A stretch of DNA of 64,000 nt from positions 48,915-112,914 of the forward strand of contig JAFRQD010000060.1 in assembly GCA_017428785.1 (NCBI GenBank). The letters are read 5' to 3'. The stretch is from Bacteroidaceae bacterium (GTDB taxonomy: Bacteria > Bacteroidota > Bacteroidia > Bacteroidales > Bacteroidaceae). Of this stretch, positions 24,631 to 32,266 are shown one piece after another. Positions within the stretch are counted from its first letter, which is position 1. The number at the start of each line of letters is the position of its first letter. A model generated the notes under the pieces. That model searched no databases. It was not told where the DNA came from and saw nothing but the letters and a program-made list of their open reading frames with translations. The position numbers were made by a program, and so were the translations under genes.

Positions 24631-25932
24631 TTATTCGTCGATAATGCGAAGCTGAACAAGCTCAATCTTTGTGGTAGTCTTCTTGGTAACTTTGAACTCC
24701 CAATGACCGAAACGGACAGGTTCATTAAGCTTGGGGAAGTTCTGGAATTCGTGAAGAATGAGTCCGCCGACGGTCAAGTACTCATCGCTTTCCGGCAAAT
24801 CAAGGTCGAGGAGTTCGTTGGCCTGGGCAATCTCGAGTCGGCCTGAAAGCAGGTATTCTCCCGGAGCCGTCTCGCGGGCCGTGTAGTTCTTGCTGTCGTG
24901 CTCATCCTCTATCTCACCGAATATCTCCTCTACAAGGTCTTCCATCGTGACGATGCCGCTCGTGCCGCCAAACTCGTCAACGATGACTGCGAGCGAACGC
25001 TTCTGGCTGATAAAGATGCCGAGCAGCTTTTGGGCATTCATCGTCTCTGGCACAATGGAGACTTCGCGGATGTGCTTCGTCCAGTCTTCGCCTTCAGCCA
25101 GACGGAACATCTCGACCGTGTGGATGTAACCGACTATGTCGTCTATGTCTTCCTTATAGACAAGAATCTTACTGTGACCGCTCTCCACGAACTGGGCACG
25201 AAGCTCTTGCAAGGAGGTGTCGACAGAGACGGCAGTTATCTCGGTTCGCGGCACGATGCAGTCGCGCACTTTGATAGAGCTGAAGTCAAGTGCATTCTGG
25301 AATATCTTCACCTCGTCCTCGATGTCTTCATCATCGGCAGCCTTGTCGATGTTGCTTTGGATGAGATAGTCCAGGTCTTCCCGAGTGAAGGTCTTCTCCG
25401 GGTTGGCTTTCTGCACTTTCTTGCCCATCAGCAGAAGCAGAAGCTTTCCGAGCGAGCTTGTGAACTTGCTGATTGGCCACAAGACAATATAGAAGATGTA
25501 GGCAGGCAAGGCGAAGATGCGCATCATCCTGTTAGGATTGATGCGGAAGAGTGTCTTTGGAAGGAACTCGCCGGTAACGAGCACGACGAGTGTGGCGAGT
25601 ATGGTCTGCAGAAACAGGCAGAGTGCTTCGTTCGGGCAATTGCCGTCATCTTGATGGAGGCCTAATGGAATAAGGATGAGAGCCGATACAATCTTGGACA
25701 TCAAGATGCCGTAAATGACAAGCGCGATGTTGTTGCCAACCAGTAGCGTCGAGATAAAGCTGTTGGGATGGCGATAGAACGTATCTATGAGGCGGGCCGA
25801 GAACCCTTGCTCTTCCCTGTCCATCTCGAAGCGGAGCTTGCTGCTCGACACAAAGGCAATCTCCATTCCCGAGAAGAAGCCTGAGAAAAGGAGGATAACT
25901 ATCGTGGCGATTATGACTGAAGTACTTATCAT
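24631..25932 (-). CDS. CNNM/CBS-domain membrane protein (hemolysin C/CorC type)
   Basis: A 433-residue membrane protein. An N-terminal CNNM (DUF21) domain has about four membrane segments (the first is VIIATIVILLFSGFFSGMEI). Two CBS domains follow (VRDCIVPRTEITAVSVD and QKLLGIFISQKRSLAVIVDE), then a CorC_HlyC-type end. Relatives are linked to magnesium or cobalt transport, and in gliding Bacteroidota to GldE; the role here is open. Its ATG overlaps the lptC stop codon (ATGA). Confidence 0.88.
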   Translation of the reverse strand: MISTSVIIATIVILLFSGFFSGMEIAFVSSSKLRFEMDREEQGFSARLIDTFYRHPNSFISTLLVGNNIALVIYGILMSKIVSALILIPLGLHQDDGNCPNEALCLFLQTILATLVVLVTGEFLPKTLFRINPNRMMRIFALPAYIFYIVLWPISKFTSSLGKLLLLLMGKKVQKANPEKTFTREDLDYLIQSNIDKAADDEDIEDEVKIFQNALDFSSIKVRDCIVPRTEITAVSVDTSLQELRAQFVESGHSKILVYKEDIDDIVGYIHTVEMFRLAEGEDWTKHIREVSIVPETMNAQKLLGIFISQKRSLAVIVDEFGGTSGIVTMEDLVEEIFGEIEDEHDSKNYTARETAPGEYLLSGRLEIAQANELLDLDLPESDEYLTVGGLILHEFQNFPKLNEPVRFGHWEFKVTKKTTTKIELVQLRIIDE

Positions 25933-26492
25933 CTGTTTGTTGGTTCTGTTTCCTGGACGGGGAAGGTGCCTACAGAGTTGCGTACCGAGTAGCGCGTCAT
26001 CTGCTCATTACTGTAGAAGTGTGTGCCCTCGAGTTCGCGTTCAGGCGTTGTGATATGCATGTACTGATAGTTCCACATCTCGTGCTTGTCAATGTCCCAG
26101 AAGAGTTCCTCTGTGCGGAAGACATCGCCGTTGACATTGCGCACCATTACTCTGCCACGCAGCTCCCAGATTTGCTGTTTGTGGAGGTAAGCAGTATCCG
26201 ACTGCACGAAGAGGTCGGTGTGGAATGTCTCGTCATATCGCTCCATGAGTAAGCCCTTCATGAACTTCCATGTAGGCAATTCGCCGTTTGCTCCGTTGTA
26301 GATGTCCCATTCCTCTACGACCAGGTGATAGCGCATCAGGCCACTGTCGCTGATGAAGGTGTTGATACCGCTTGAGTGCATGAAGAGGAGCGTATCCTTC
26401 CCCGTGATGGGTTCGGCAATGTGCTCCACCTCGCCCGAACAGCCGAAGGAGAGAAGCAAAAGCGCAAGGAGGAAAGGAAAGAGACGCTTCAT
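25929..26492 (-). CDS. lptC: LPS export periplasmic protein LptC
   Basis: A 187-residue lipoprotein-like LptC: signal MKRLFPFLLALLLLSFGC with the lipid Cys at residue 18, then the DUF1239/LptC beta-jellyroll (LVVEEWDIYN and MKGLLMERYDETFHTDLFVQ). In the LPS bridge it sits between the inner-membrane ABC transporter and LptA. It is 3 bp downstream of the outer membrane protein gene. Confidence 0.85.
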   Translation of the reverse strand: MKRLFPFLLALLLLSFGCSGEVEHIAEPITGKDTLLFMHSSGINTFISDSGLMRYHLVVEEWDIYNGANGELPTWKFMKGLLMERYDETFHTDLFVQSDTAYLHKQQIWELRGRVMVRNVNGDVFRTEELFWDIDKHEMWNYQYMHITTPERELEGTHFYSNEQMTRYSVRNSVGTFPVQETEPTNR

Positions 26493-26495
26493 TCC

Positions 26496-27827
26496 TTATT
26501 CAATCTTATACCTCACAAACCAGCGCTCGTTGAAGGTCACGCCGAGGTTGATGACGAAGTAGTCTTCCTTTATCATACCTGCGCCACTTGCCGAGCGCCT
26601 CAGCCATTGCATGCCGACATTGACGACGGAGCGGTTGTTGAACTTGTTCATTATGGGCAGCCCTGCACCTATGCCCATTCGGCATTCGAAGGGACCATTC
26701 ATTCCGTTCACCTTGATATAGGGTGTCGAATAGTTCATGCCTGCACGATACTGGATGCGTTTCCAGTAGCGCTTGTCGAAGGGGTCGGGCGTCCATTGGG
26801 CGCCGAGGGCAATCTTCGTCCGGTTCATGTAGAAACCCTTCATGGGCACATAGTTGTCGACCGTCTCGACAGGGATTCGGCAATTGCCCCATCGTTCGTG
26901 ACGCACGTCGGCAGCCACCAGAAGCGTATTCTTGTGTTGCCAGGAAGCGCCGAAGCCAAAGGTATAAGGCAAGTCGAATGGCGAGGGGGCTGTATATTGG
27001 GTGCTGTCTCCCTTTGTGGTATAGAGCAGGAGCGTTGCGTCCTGAGCAATCTTATGTCCCAAGCCGACGGTTGCGCCGAGGTTCAGCCAGTCCTGCCGCG
27101 TCAGGCGGACAGGGTATTGCACACCGAAGTCCAACTTATAGGTCTTCATAGATGTGTAGTAGCTCTTAATTGTCCTGCTGTAAGCGTCGCTCACCACACC
27201 GCCTTCCGAGTATTCCGGCATAAGGGCATGGTCGTACTTGCCCCACATGAAGCTGACATTGGCGCCGACAGAGATGTTGCGATACACCTTCCAGCCCAGG
27301 CCGATGTAAGCCTGGTTCAAGCCTCCGCTGCCTGAATAGACATTGGTGTTGGTGATGGTTTGTGTCGTGTTGGCATCTGTAGCAATCGGTGTTTCGGGAG
27401 AATAGAACGTGTATCCGATGCTGGAATATGGCATGAGGCCGATGGCGAGGCCGAGCCTCTTGGCGATGTGCATTCCTGCATGGACATAGTCGAGCGACGC
27501 ATTCTTGACGCCCACTCTTGTCGTGCCCTGGTCCATCTTGCCGAAGGAAGCCCTCATGCCCACATCGAGGATAAGGCTCAGGGAGTCGATGGCAGAGTAG
27601 GAAGCGGGGTTGGCCGTATTGATGCGGTTGCCGATGCGGATGCCGATGCCTGCTCCGCCCATAGTCTTGTTGAAGCCATTCGACTGGTCGCTCAGCTCTC
27701 CCAAGCCGAAGCGGGAGTAAGTGGAGTTTGTGCCCGACACTTGCGCCCACGCCGAAGGGCTGAGGGGATTGAACATCGAGCAAGTGGCAAGGAGCAAGAG
27801 AAAAGCAAGTAACTTATGATTCTTCAT
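26496..27827 (-). CDS. Predicted outer membrane beta-barrel protein
   Basis: A 443-residue protein with a signal peptide ending near SAWAQ. The start of the mature part (STYSRFGLGELSDQSNGFNK) and repeated alternating hydrophobic/aromatic strands resemble the FadL/PorV-like barrels common in Bacteroidota. The C-terminus ends in RWFVRYKIE, which fits a last barrel strand. Substrate unknown. The gene overlaps the end of coaX by 14 bp, and its start codon sits in a GAAGAAT-type repeat. Confidence 0.75.
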   Translation of the reverse strand: MKNHKLLAFLLLLATCSMFNPLSPSAWAQVSGTNSTYSRFGLGELSDQSNGFNKTMGGAGIGIRIGNRINTANPASYSAIDSLSLILDVGMRASFGKMDQGTTRVGVKNASLDYVHAGMHIAKRLGLAIGLMPYSSIGYTFYSPETPIATDANTTQTITNTNVYSGSGGLNQAYIGLGWKVYRNISVGANVSFMWGKYDHALMPEYSEGGVVSDAYSRTIKSYYTSMKTYKLDFGVQYPVRLTRQDWLNLGATVGLGHKIAQDATLLLYTTKGDSTQYTAPSPFDLPYTFGFGASWQHKNTLLVAADVRHERWGNCRIPVETVDNYVPMKGFYMNRTKIALGAQWTPDPFDKRYWKRIQYRAGMNYSTPYIKVNGMNGPFECRMGIGAGLPIMNKFNNRSVVNVGMQWLRRSASGAGMIKEDYFVINLGVTFNERWFVRYKIE

Positions 27828-28563
27828 TCTTCACTCTTAATTCTTCATTGTAGTCGAGTATCCTGTTGAGTCCTCTGGGGACGATGTATTTGTCCGTGAA
27901 GACCAGTTTCCTGATGTCTTCGTCGAAGTTAATGCGGTTGCCGCCAGTCAGGAAGACCTGCAGATGCGGGAACTTGGAGCGCATGGACTTGATGTAGCCC
28001 TCTATCTCATACTTCATGCCTCTGAGGACGCCGCTTCGGATGGCAGTCTCGGTGTCGTATCCCATGCCGGGCACTACGCCCTCGGCCTCAACGAGAGGCA
28101 GCCGCGCCGTGTACTCATGCAGGGCTCTCAGCCGCATCTGCATGCCCGGGGCAATGTTTCCGCCCCAATAGTTGCCTCGCGCATCGATGACTTCGTATGT
28201 GATGCAAGTGCCTGCGTCGATGATGAGGAGGTCTTTGCCGGGCATGAGCGAACTGGCTCCTATGACGGCAGCCAGGCGGTCGCTGCCAAGCGTTTCGGGC
28301 GTACGATAACGGTTCGAGATGGGGATAGGCGTGTCGTGAGAGAAGCGGAGGAGCGGGAACTGCAGACGGGCAAGCGCCTCTTCCTCGTTCCGCGTAAGGC
28401 CGCGAACGCTGCCCACTATGCCGCTGCGGAAGTTGTGTTTACTTACAAAAGCATCCAGACCAGTGAGGTCTCCATTCTCCGCCCGTATCTCATCTACAGG
28501 CTCGTCACCCTGGAAAGCTACCATCTTCACGACAGAGTTTCCTATGTCTATAATCAATTTCAC
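27814..28563 (-). CDS. coaX: Type III pantothenate kinase
   Basis: First step of CoA synthesis. It has 249 residues with the phosphate loop LIIDIGNSVVKM, GSDRLAAVIGA, LLIIDAGTCITYEVID and NIAPGMQMRLRALHEYTARL, typical of CoaX. The last residues (EELRVKNEES) are encoded by a short repeat that also contains the start of the next gene. Its promoter is at 28569-28576, so it heads the coaX-OMP-lptC-CNNM operon. Confidence 0.93.
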   Translation of the reverse strand: MKLIIDIGNSVVKMVAFQGDEPVDEIRAENGDLTGLDAFVSKHNFRSGIVGSVRGLTRNEEEALARLQFPLLRFSHDTPIPISNRYRTPETLGSDRLAAVIGASSLMPGKDLLIIDAGTCITYEVIDARGNYWGGNIAPGMQMRLRALHEYTARLPLVEAEGVVPGMGYDTETAIRSGVLRGMKYEIEGYIKSMRSKFPHLQVFLTGGNRINFDEDIRKLVFTDKYIVPRGLNRILDYNEELRVKNEES

Positions 28564-28568
28564 GGGTG

Positions 28569-28576
28569 CAAAGGTA
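28569..28576 (-). promoter_or_regulatory. Bacteroidota -7 promoter element for coaX
   Basis: CAAAGGTA on the plus strand, TACCTTTG on the minus strand, only 6 bp upstream of the coaX start, so the mRNA would be leaderless or nearly so. Confidence 0.55.
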
Positions 28577-28715
28577 CAAAATAAAATTAAGAATAAAGAA
28601 TGAAAGAAGAAGAATTACAGCTTTTTATGTTTTTTTGCATTTAACGAAAGTCAAGTCGGCACACAGAATTGCCAAACTCGGCAGCCTTCGTCGCCCAACT
28701 TCGCAGGGGGCGTTC

Positions 28716-28781
28716 ATTGATTTATCATGATGCAGCAATTGATTATTCATGATGCAGCAATTGAATTATCATGATGCAGCA
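28716..28781. repeat. 22-bp tandem repeat, three copies
   Basis: ATTGATTTATCATGATGCAG, then the same with small changes (GATTATTC, GAATTATC), followed by CA each time. Three units in exact 22-bp register. Confidence 0.9.
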
Positions 28782-28967
28782 ATGAACATGACAGGCGGAG
28801 TTGAGTCACACCCTATGGAAAAGAGAGTCACTCAAAGTGGGAAAACGGCTCACACGGGGCAACTAAATGATTGCTGTCCGAAGGAATATCAAAGGCACTC
28901 CTTGCCCTCTTGATATCACGGGGGCTGCAGGAGCCATTAAGCTGTCTGTTTGCATCTTTAGCCTGAA

Positions 28968-29146
28968 AGGCTTTACTTTGAGTAACCGATGGGCGAAGCC
29001 CTCGGACAGAACATAGAGAGCATCTCCCCGCTCCTGCCTGGAAGGCAGCACATCTGGAATCTCGTCGTACTGCCCTCCAGGCAGTAGGGAGTATTTCATC
29101 TGCTGATACCGAGGGCTTCGCCCATCGGTTACTCAGAGTATAGCCT
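28968..29146. repeat. Long hairpin element (REP/IS200-like)
   Basis: A perfect 26-bp inverted repeat: GAGTAACCGATGGGCGAAGC at 28980 onward matches GCTTCGCCCATCGGTTACTC ending at 29134. Imperfect pairing extends it to about 38-40 bp. The ~100-bp centre contains smaller palindromes CTGCCTGGAAGGCAG and CTGCCCTCCAGGCAG. Such GGGCGAAGCCC hairpins are common non-coding repeats in Bacteroidota genomes. Confidence 0.8.
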
Positions 29147-29226
29147 TCCAGGCTTTTGAGGGCCACATTCAATGAGAACTGACTTAAAAGGCCGTTTCCC
29201 ACAGACAGCAGTATTTAAATATGAAG

Positions 29227-29270
29227 CTTTGGCTTTCCTTTTGTATTGTGCTCACTTATTCGTACCTTTG
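29227..29270 (+). promoter_or_regulatory. Promoter copy 1 upstream of the Lnb-type gene
   Basis: A 44-bp stretch ending CACTTATTCGTACCTTTG, identical to 29315-29358. It contains a full TACCTTTG -7 element. Confidence 0.7.
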
Positions 29271-29314
29271 AGACTGCGCCCGAAAGTGCTTCCGTTCGAC
29301 AATTAAAAGAAAAA

Positions 29315-29358
29315 CTTTGGCTTTCCTTTTGTATTGTGCTCACTTATTCGTACCTTTG
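29315..29358 (+). promoter_or_regulatory. Promoter copy 2 directly before the Lnb-type gene
   Basis: Identical to 29227-29270, offset by 88 bp. Its TACCTTTG ends 5 bp before the GTG at 29364, so a transcript from here would start at or beside the start codon. Confidence 0.7.
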
Positions 29359-29363
29359 CGCCC

Positions 29364-30596
29364 GTGTTAAAAAAATTGACCATATTCTTGCTCCTGCTGC
29401 TCCCTGCATTGGCCGACACCCAATGGGCGATGGCTCAGGAGGATAGCATCCGCGTGACACTCCTCACTTGCTCACCCGGACAGGAGGTCTATCAGCTGTA
29501 CGGACATACGGCAATCCGTTGCCAGCAGCCGAGTCGGGGCTTGGACACCGTCTTCAACTACGGCGTCTTCGATATGTCGAAGCCTCATTTCGCTTGGCAT
29601 TTCGTGCTCGGACAGACCGACTATATGGTGCAGCCCATTCCCTGGAAATACTTCGTCGTCGACTACGAGAAGCGCGGCTCGAGCATAACCGAGCAGGAGC
29701 TGAACCTGACGCAATCCGAGGCACGGAAGCTGACAGCCCTGCTCATCGAGAACTGCCAACCGGAGAACCGCCAATACCGATACAGCTTCTTGTATAAGAA
29801 CTGCACGACTATGGTGCGCGATTTGGTGGAGCAAGTCATCATGGGGCACATTCAGTATCCCGACACCCTACCCCATCTGACGGCTCGCGAAATCCTTCAT
29901 CAATACACAGCCGAGCACCCGTGGGCACAGGAAGGCAACGACCTTCTGCTTGGCGCCGAAGTGGATACGATTATGTCGGAGCATGCGGCAATGTTCATTC
30001 CCGAGAACATGATGAAGGCATTCGACGGAGCATTCATCCGCAATGGTAAAGGAGATATGCGTCCCTTAGTGAAGGGCAAAGCCATTCTCCTTGCGGCAAA
30101 GCCCCAGACCATTGAGCCTGAGTTCCCGCTCTCCCCGCTTCATGCAATGCTCGTCTTCGCAGCAATCTGCCTCGTCATCATGCTAAACGAGATATGGACA
30201 CAGCGTCTCTTCTGGCTTTGGGATGTGCTTCTGCTGCTGCTCCAAGGCCTTGCAGGCACCTTGCTCCTCTTCATGTTCCTCTTCTCGGAACACCCCGCTG
30301 TGGACAGCAACTGGCAGATCTGGCTCCTGAACCCCGCCTTCCTCATAGGCATCCCACTTGTCATAAAAGCTGCCATCAAGCATAAGAAAACACTCTGGTA
30401 CGCCTTCTATTTTGTCGTTTTGGCATTATTCTTGTTATTTTCTCCGTGGATACCGCAAGTATTTGCGAAAATAACCGTACCTTTGGCATTGTGTTTGCTC
30501 ACAAGGCCTGTGAGCTACTACCTCGTTAAGGGGAAAAACCCAAAAGGCGAAAAGGTGAAAAAGGGAAAAGGGAAAACAAAAAGATTAAAACGATAA
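29364..30596 (+). CDS. Lnb-type lipoprotein N-acyltransferase (DUF4105)
   Basis: Predicted membrane protein of 410 residues. A signal-like N-terminus (LKKLTIFLLLLLPALADT), then the DUF4105 domain with LLTCSPGQEVYQLYGHTAIR, VFNYGVFDMSKPHFAWHFV and LYKNCTTMVRDLVEQ, then about five membrane helices. This family includes Lnb, which adds the N-acyl chain to lipoproteins in Bacteroides. The start is taken as GTG at 29364; frames starting further upstream read through the promoter. The C-terminus is a Lys/Gly tail coded by a short purine repeat. Confidence 0.75.
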   Translation: MLKKLTIFLLLLLPALADTQWAMAQEDSIRVTLLTCSPGQEVYQLYGHTAIRCQQPSRGLDTVFNYGVFDMSKPHFAWHFVLGQTDYMVQPIPWKYFVVDYEKRGSSITEQELNLTQSEARKLTALLIENCQPENRQYRYSFLYKNCTTMVRDLVEQVIMGHIQYPDTLPHLTAREILHQYTAEHPWAQEGNDLLLGAEVDTIMSEHAAMFIPENMMKAFDGAFIRNGKGDMRPLVKGKAILLAAKPQTIEPEFPLSPLHAMLVFAAICLVIMLNEIWTQRLFWLWDVLLLLLQGLAGTLLLFMFLFSEHPAVDSNWQIWLLNPAFLIGIPLVIKAAIKHKKTLWYAFYFVVLALFLLFSPWIPQVFAKITVPLALCLLTRPVSYYLVKGKNPKGEKVKKGKGKTKRLKR

Positions 30597-30626
30597 AGAG
30601 TAAATAAGTAAAAGGGTAAAAGTTAA
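30541..30626. repeat. Purine-rich short tandem repeats at the Lnb/PafA-like junction
   Basis: Variants of GGCGAAAA, GGTGAAAA and GGGAAAA, then AAGTAAAA and GGGTAAAAG. They code for the basic C-terminal tail of the first protein and fill the gap up to the start of the next gene. Confidence 0.55.
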
Positions 30627-32219
30627 ATGAGCCAACGCTTCCTATACTCTCTCCTTGTCCTTGCCCAATGGTCAATGGTCAACGGTCAATGGTCAATGGC
30701 ACAGGATGCGCCAAAAGTGCCCTCGCTGGTTGTGAACATCGTCATCGACCAGTTGAGGAGCGACTATATGGACGCCTTTACTCCCCTCTATGGCGAAGGC
30801 GGTTTCCAAAGGCTCAAGGAACAGGGACGCTTCTACTCGCAGGCAGAATACCCCTTCAGCTCTCCCGACCAGGCCTCGGCTATGGCCTGCCTGATGACAG
30901 GAACAAGCCCCTATGTCAACGGCATCATCGGCAGTCATTGGCTCGACCGGCAGACGCTCCTGCCCGTCTTCTGCGTTGACGATGAAGGCTACCCTGGCAT
31001 ACTTACCGACGAGAAGTCCTCGCCCAAGCATCTCACCGTCTCTACCATCAGCGACGAACTGAAGGTGTCTTCCGAAGGGAAGAGCCTCGTCTATTCCATC
31101 GCCCCGACTCGCGAAGCCGCCGTCCTTGCCGCTGGTCACGCAGGAAACGGCGCCTTCTGGCTCGACGACTGGACAGGCAAATGGGCTTCGACATATTACT
31201 ACGACACCTATCCCGAATGGGCGAACGAATACGACAAGCAATCTTCGCTCGAAGACCGCATCAACGATATCCGTTGGGAACCCCTCAACGACCAAGTGGC
31301 CAACTTCCACTACTTCGTCTCCGACGGCGCAAAAGGCAAGCCCTTCAGCCACAAGTTCAAGAGCAACCGCAAGTTCCGCGAGTTCAAGGCAACGGCCTGC
31401 GTCAACGATGAAGTCAATCTCTTCGCAAAACACGCGATTGAAAAGGCAGGGCTCGGCACCGACGCAGTAACCGACCTGCTGACGCTGACCTACTATGCCG
31501 GCGCCTACGACCATCAGTCGGCTATGACGTTCGGCATGGAGATGCAGGACACCTACGCCCGCCTCGACCGCCAACTCGAGGACATCCTCGACTTCGTGGA
31601 CCAGAAGGTAGGCTTGGACAAGACGCTCTTCGTGGTCACAAGCACAGGCTACTTCGACTCGGAAGAGATGATGGACTTGAGCAAGTACCGCATCCCCACA
31701 GGCATCTTCTCCATCACGAAGGCAAAGGCCCTGCTCAACATCTACCTCATCGCCGTTTACGGCCCGGGAGATTATGTAGAGACCGCCATCGACAATCAGA
31801 TATACCTTAACCTCAAGCTCATCGAGAACCGCAACCTCAACCTGACGGAAGTGCTGGACCGTTGCAGCGCTTTCCTCATACAGTTGAGCGGCGTCAAGGA
31901 TGTCTATACCAGTCAGCGACTCGCTCTGGGTGCAGGAACACAAGGCGTCAGCAAGCTCCGCAATGCCTACAACCCGAAATGCTCAGGCGACATACTCATT
32001 CAGGTGTCTCCCGGCTGGCTTCTCAACAACGAAGACACGCATGAACAATCGCTTAGCCGAGAGTCCTACCTGAGCTTCCCGCTCTTCTTCCTTGGGGCAA
32101 ACATCGTGCCCGAAAAGGTGCGCATCCCCGTCAGCATAGACCATGTGGCCCCCACAATAGCACAGGCTTTGCGCATCCGCGCTCCAAATGCCTGTCCCTT
32201 AGCTCCCCTGAATTACTAA
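30627..32219 (+). CDS. PafA-like alkaline phosphatase family protein, probably inactive
   Basis: A 530-residue secreted protein of the PafA/type I phosphodiesterase superfamily. The fold is recognisable from VVNIVIDQLRSDYMD, MTGTSPYVNGIIGSHWLD, EMQDTYARLDRQLEDILDF and SIDHVAPTIAQALRI. Several metal and catalytic positions are changed: TADHG is replaced by TSTGYF (residues 338-343), the D-x3-H site reads GAYDHQS, and the nucleophile threonine region reads FSSPDQAS. Only the first Asp (residue 41) is clearly kept. It may have a structural or binding role. The signal peptide contains a repeated QWSMVNG. Confidence 0.7.
   Translation: MSQRFLYSLLVLAQWSMVNGQWSMAQDAPKVPSLVVNIVIDQLRSDYMDAFTPLYGEGGFQRLKEQGRFYSQAEYPFSSPDQASAMACLMTGTSPYVNGIIGSHWLDRQTLLPVFCVDDEGYPGILTDEKSSPKHLTVSTISDELKVSSEGKSLVYSIAPTREAAVLAAGHAGNGAFWLDDWTGKWASTYYYDTYPEWANEYDKQSSLEDRINDIRWEPLNDQVANFHYFVSDGAKGKPFSHKFKSNRKFREFKATACVNDEVNLFAKHAIEKAGLGTDAVTDLLTLTYYAGAYDHQSAMTFGMEMQDTYARLDRQLEDILDFVDQKVGLDKTLFVVTSTGYFDSEEMMDLSKYRIPTGIFSITKAKALLNIYLIAVYGPGDYVETAIDNQIYLNLKLIENRNLNLTEVLDRCSAFLIQLSGVKDVYTSQRLALGAGTQGVSKLRNAYNPKCSGDILIQVSPGWLLNNEDTHEQSLSRESYLSFPLFFLGANIVPEKVRIPVSIDHVAPTIAQALRIRAPNACPLAPLNY
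30668..30703. repeat. Heptad repeat inside the PafA-like signal peptide
   Basis: CAATGGT and CAACGGT repeated five times in 7-bp steps. Because 21 bp makes seven codons, the frame is kept and the peptide reads QWSMVNG followed by QWSM. Confidence 0.8.
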
Positions 32220-32266
32220 TAACACAATACATAATTATCAACGCATAACACATTATAATATAATAT

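Larger units (their letters stand above)
28577..29363. other. 790-bp divergent intergenic region with three repeat types
   Basis: Between coaX (minus) and the Lnb-type gene (plus). It holds three copies of a 22-bp tandem repeat, a long hairpin element and a duplicated promoter. The open frame on the minus strand at 28828-29202 is a translation of the hairpin and is not accepted as a gene. Confidence 0.65.

Noticed and set aside
28828-29202. A 124-residue open frame on the minus strand
   Set aside because: It is the translation of the long hairpin element. Similar false ORFs are common over such repeats in Bacteroidota.
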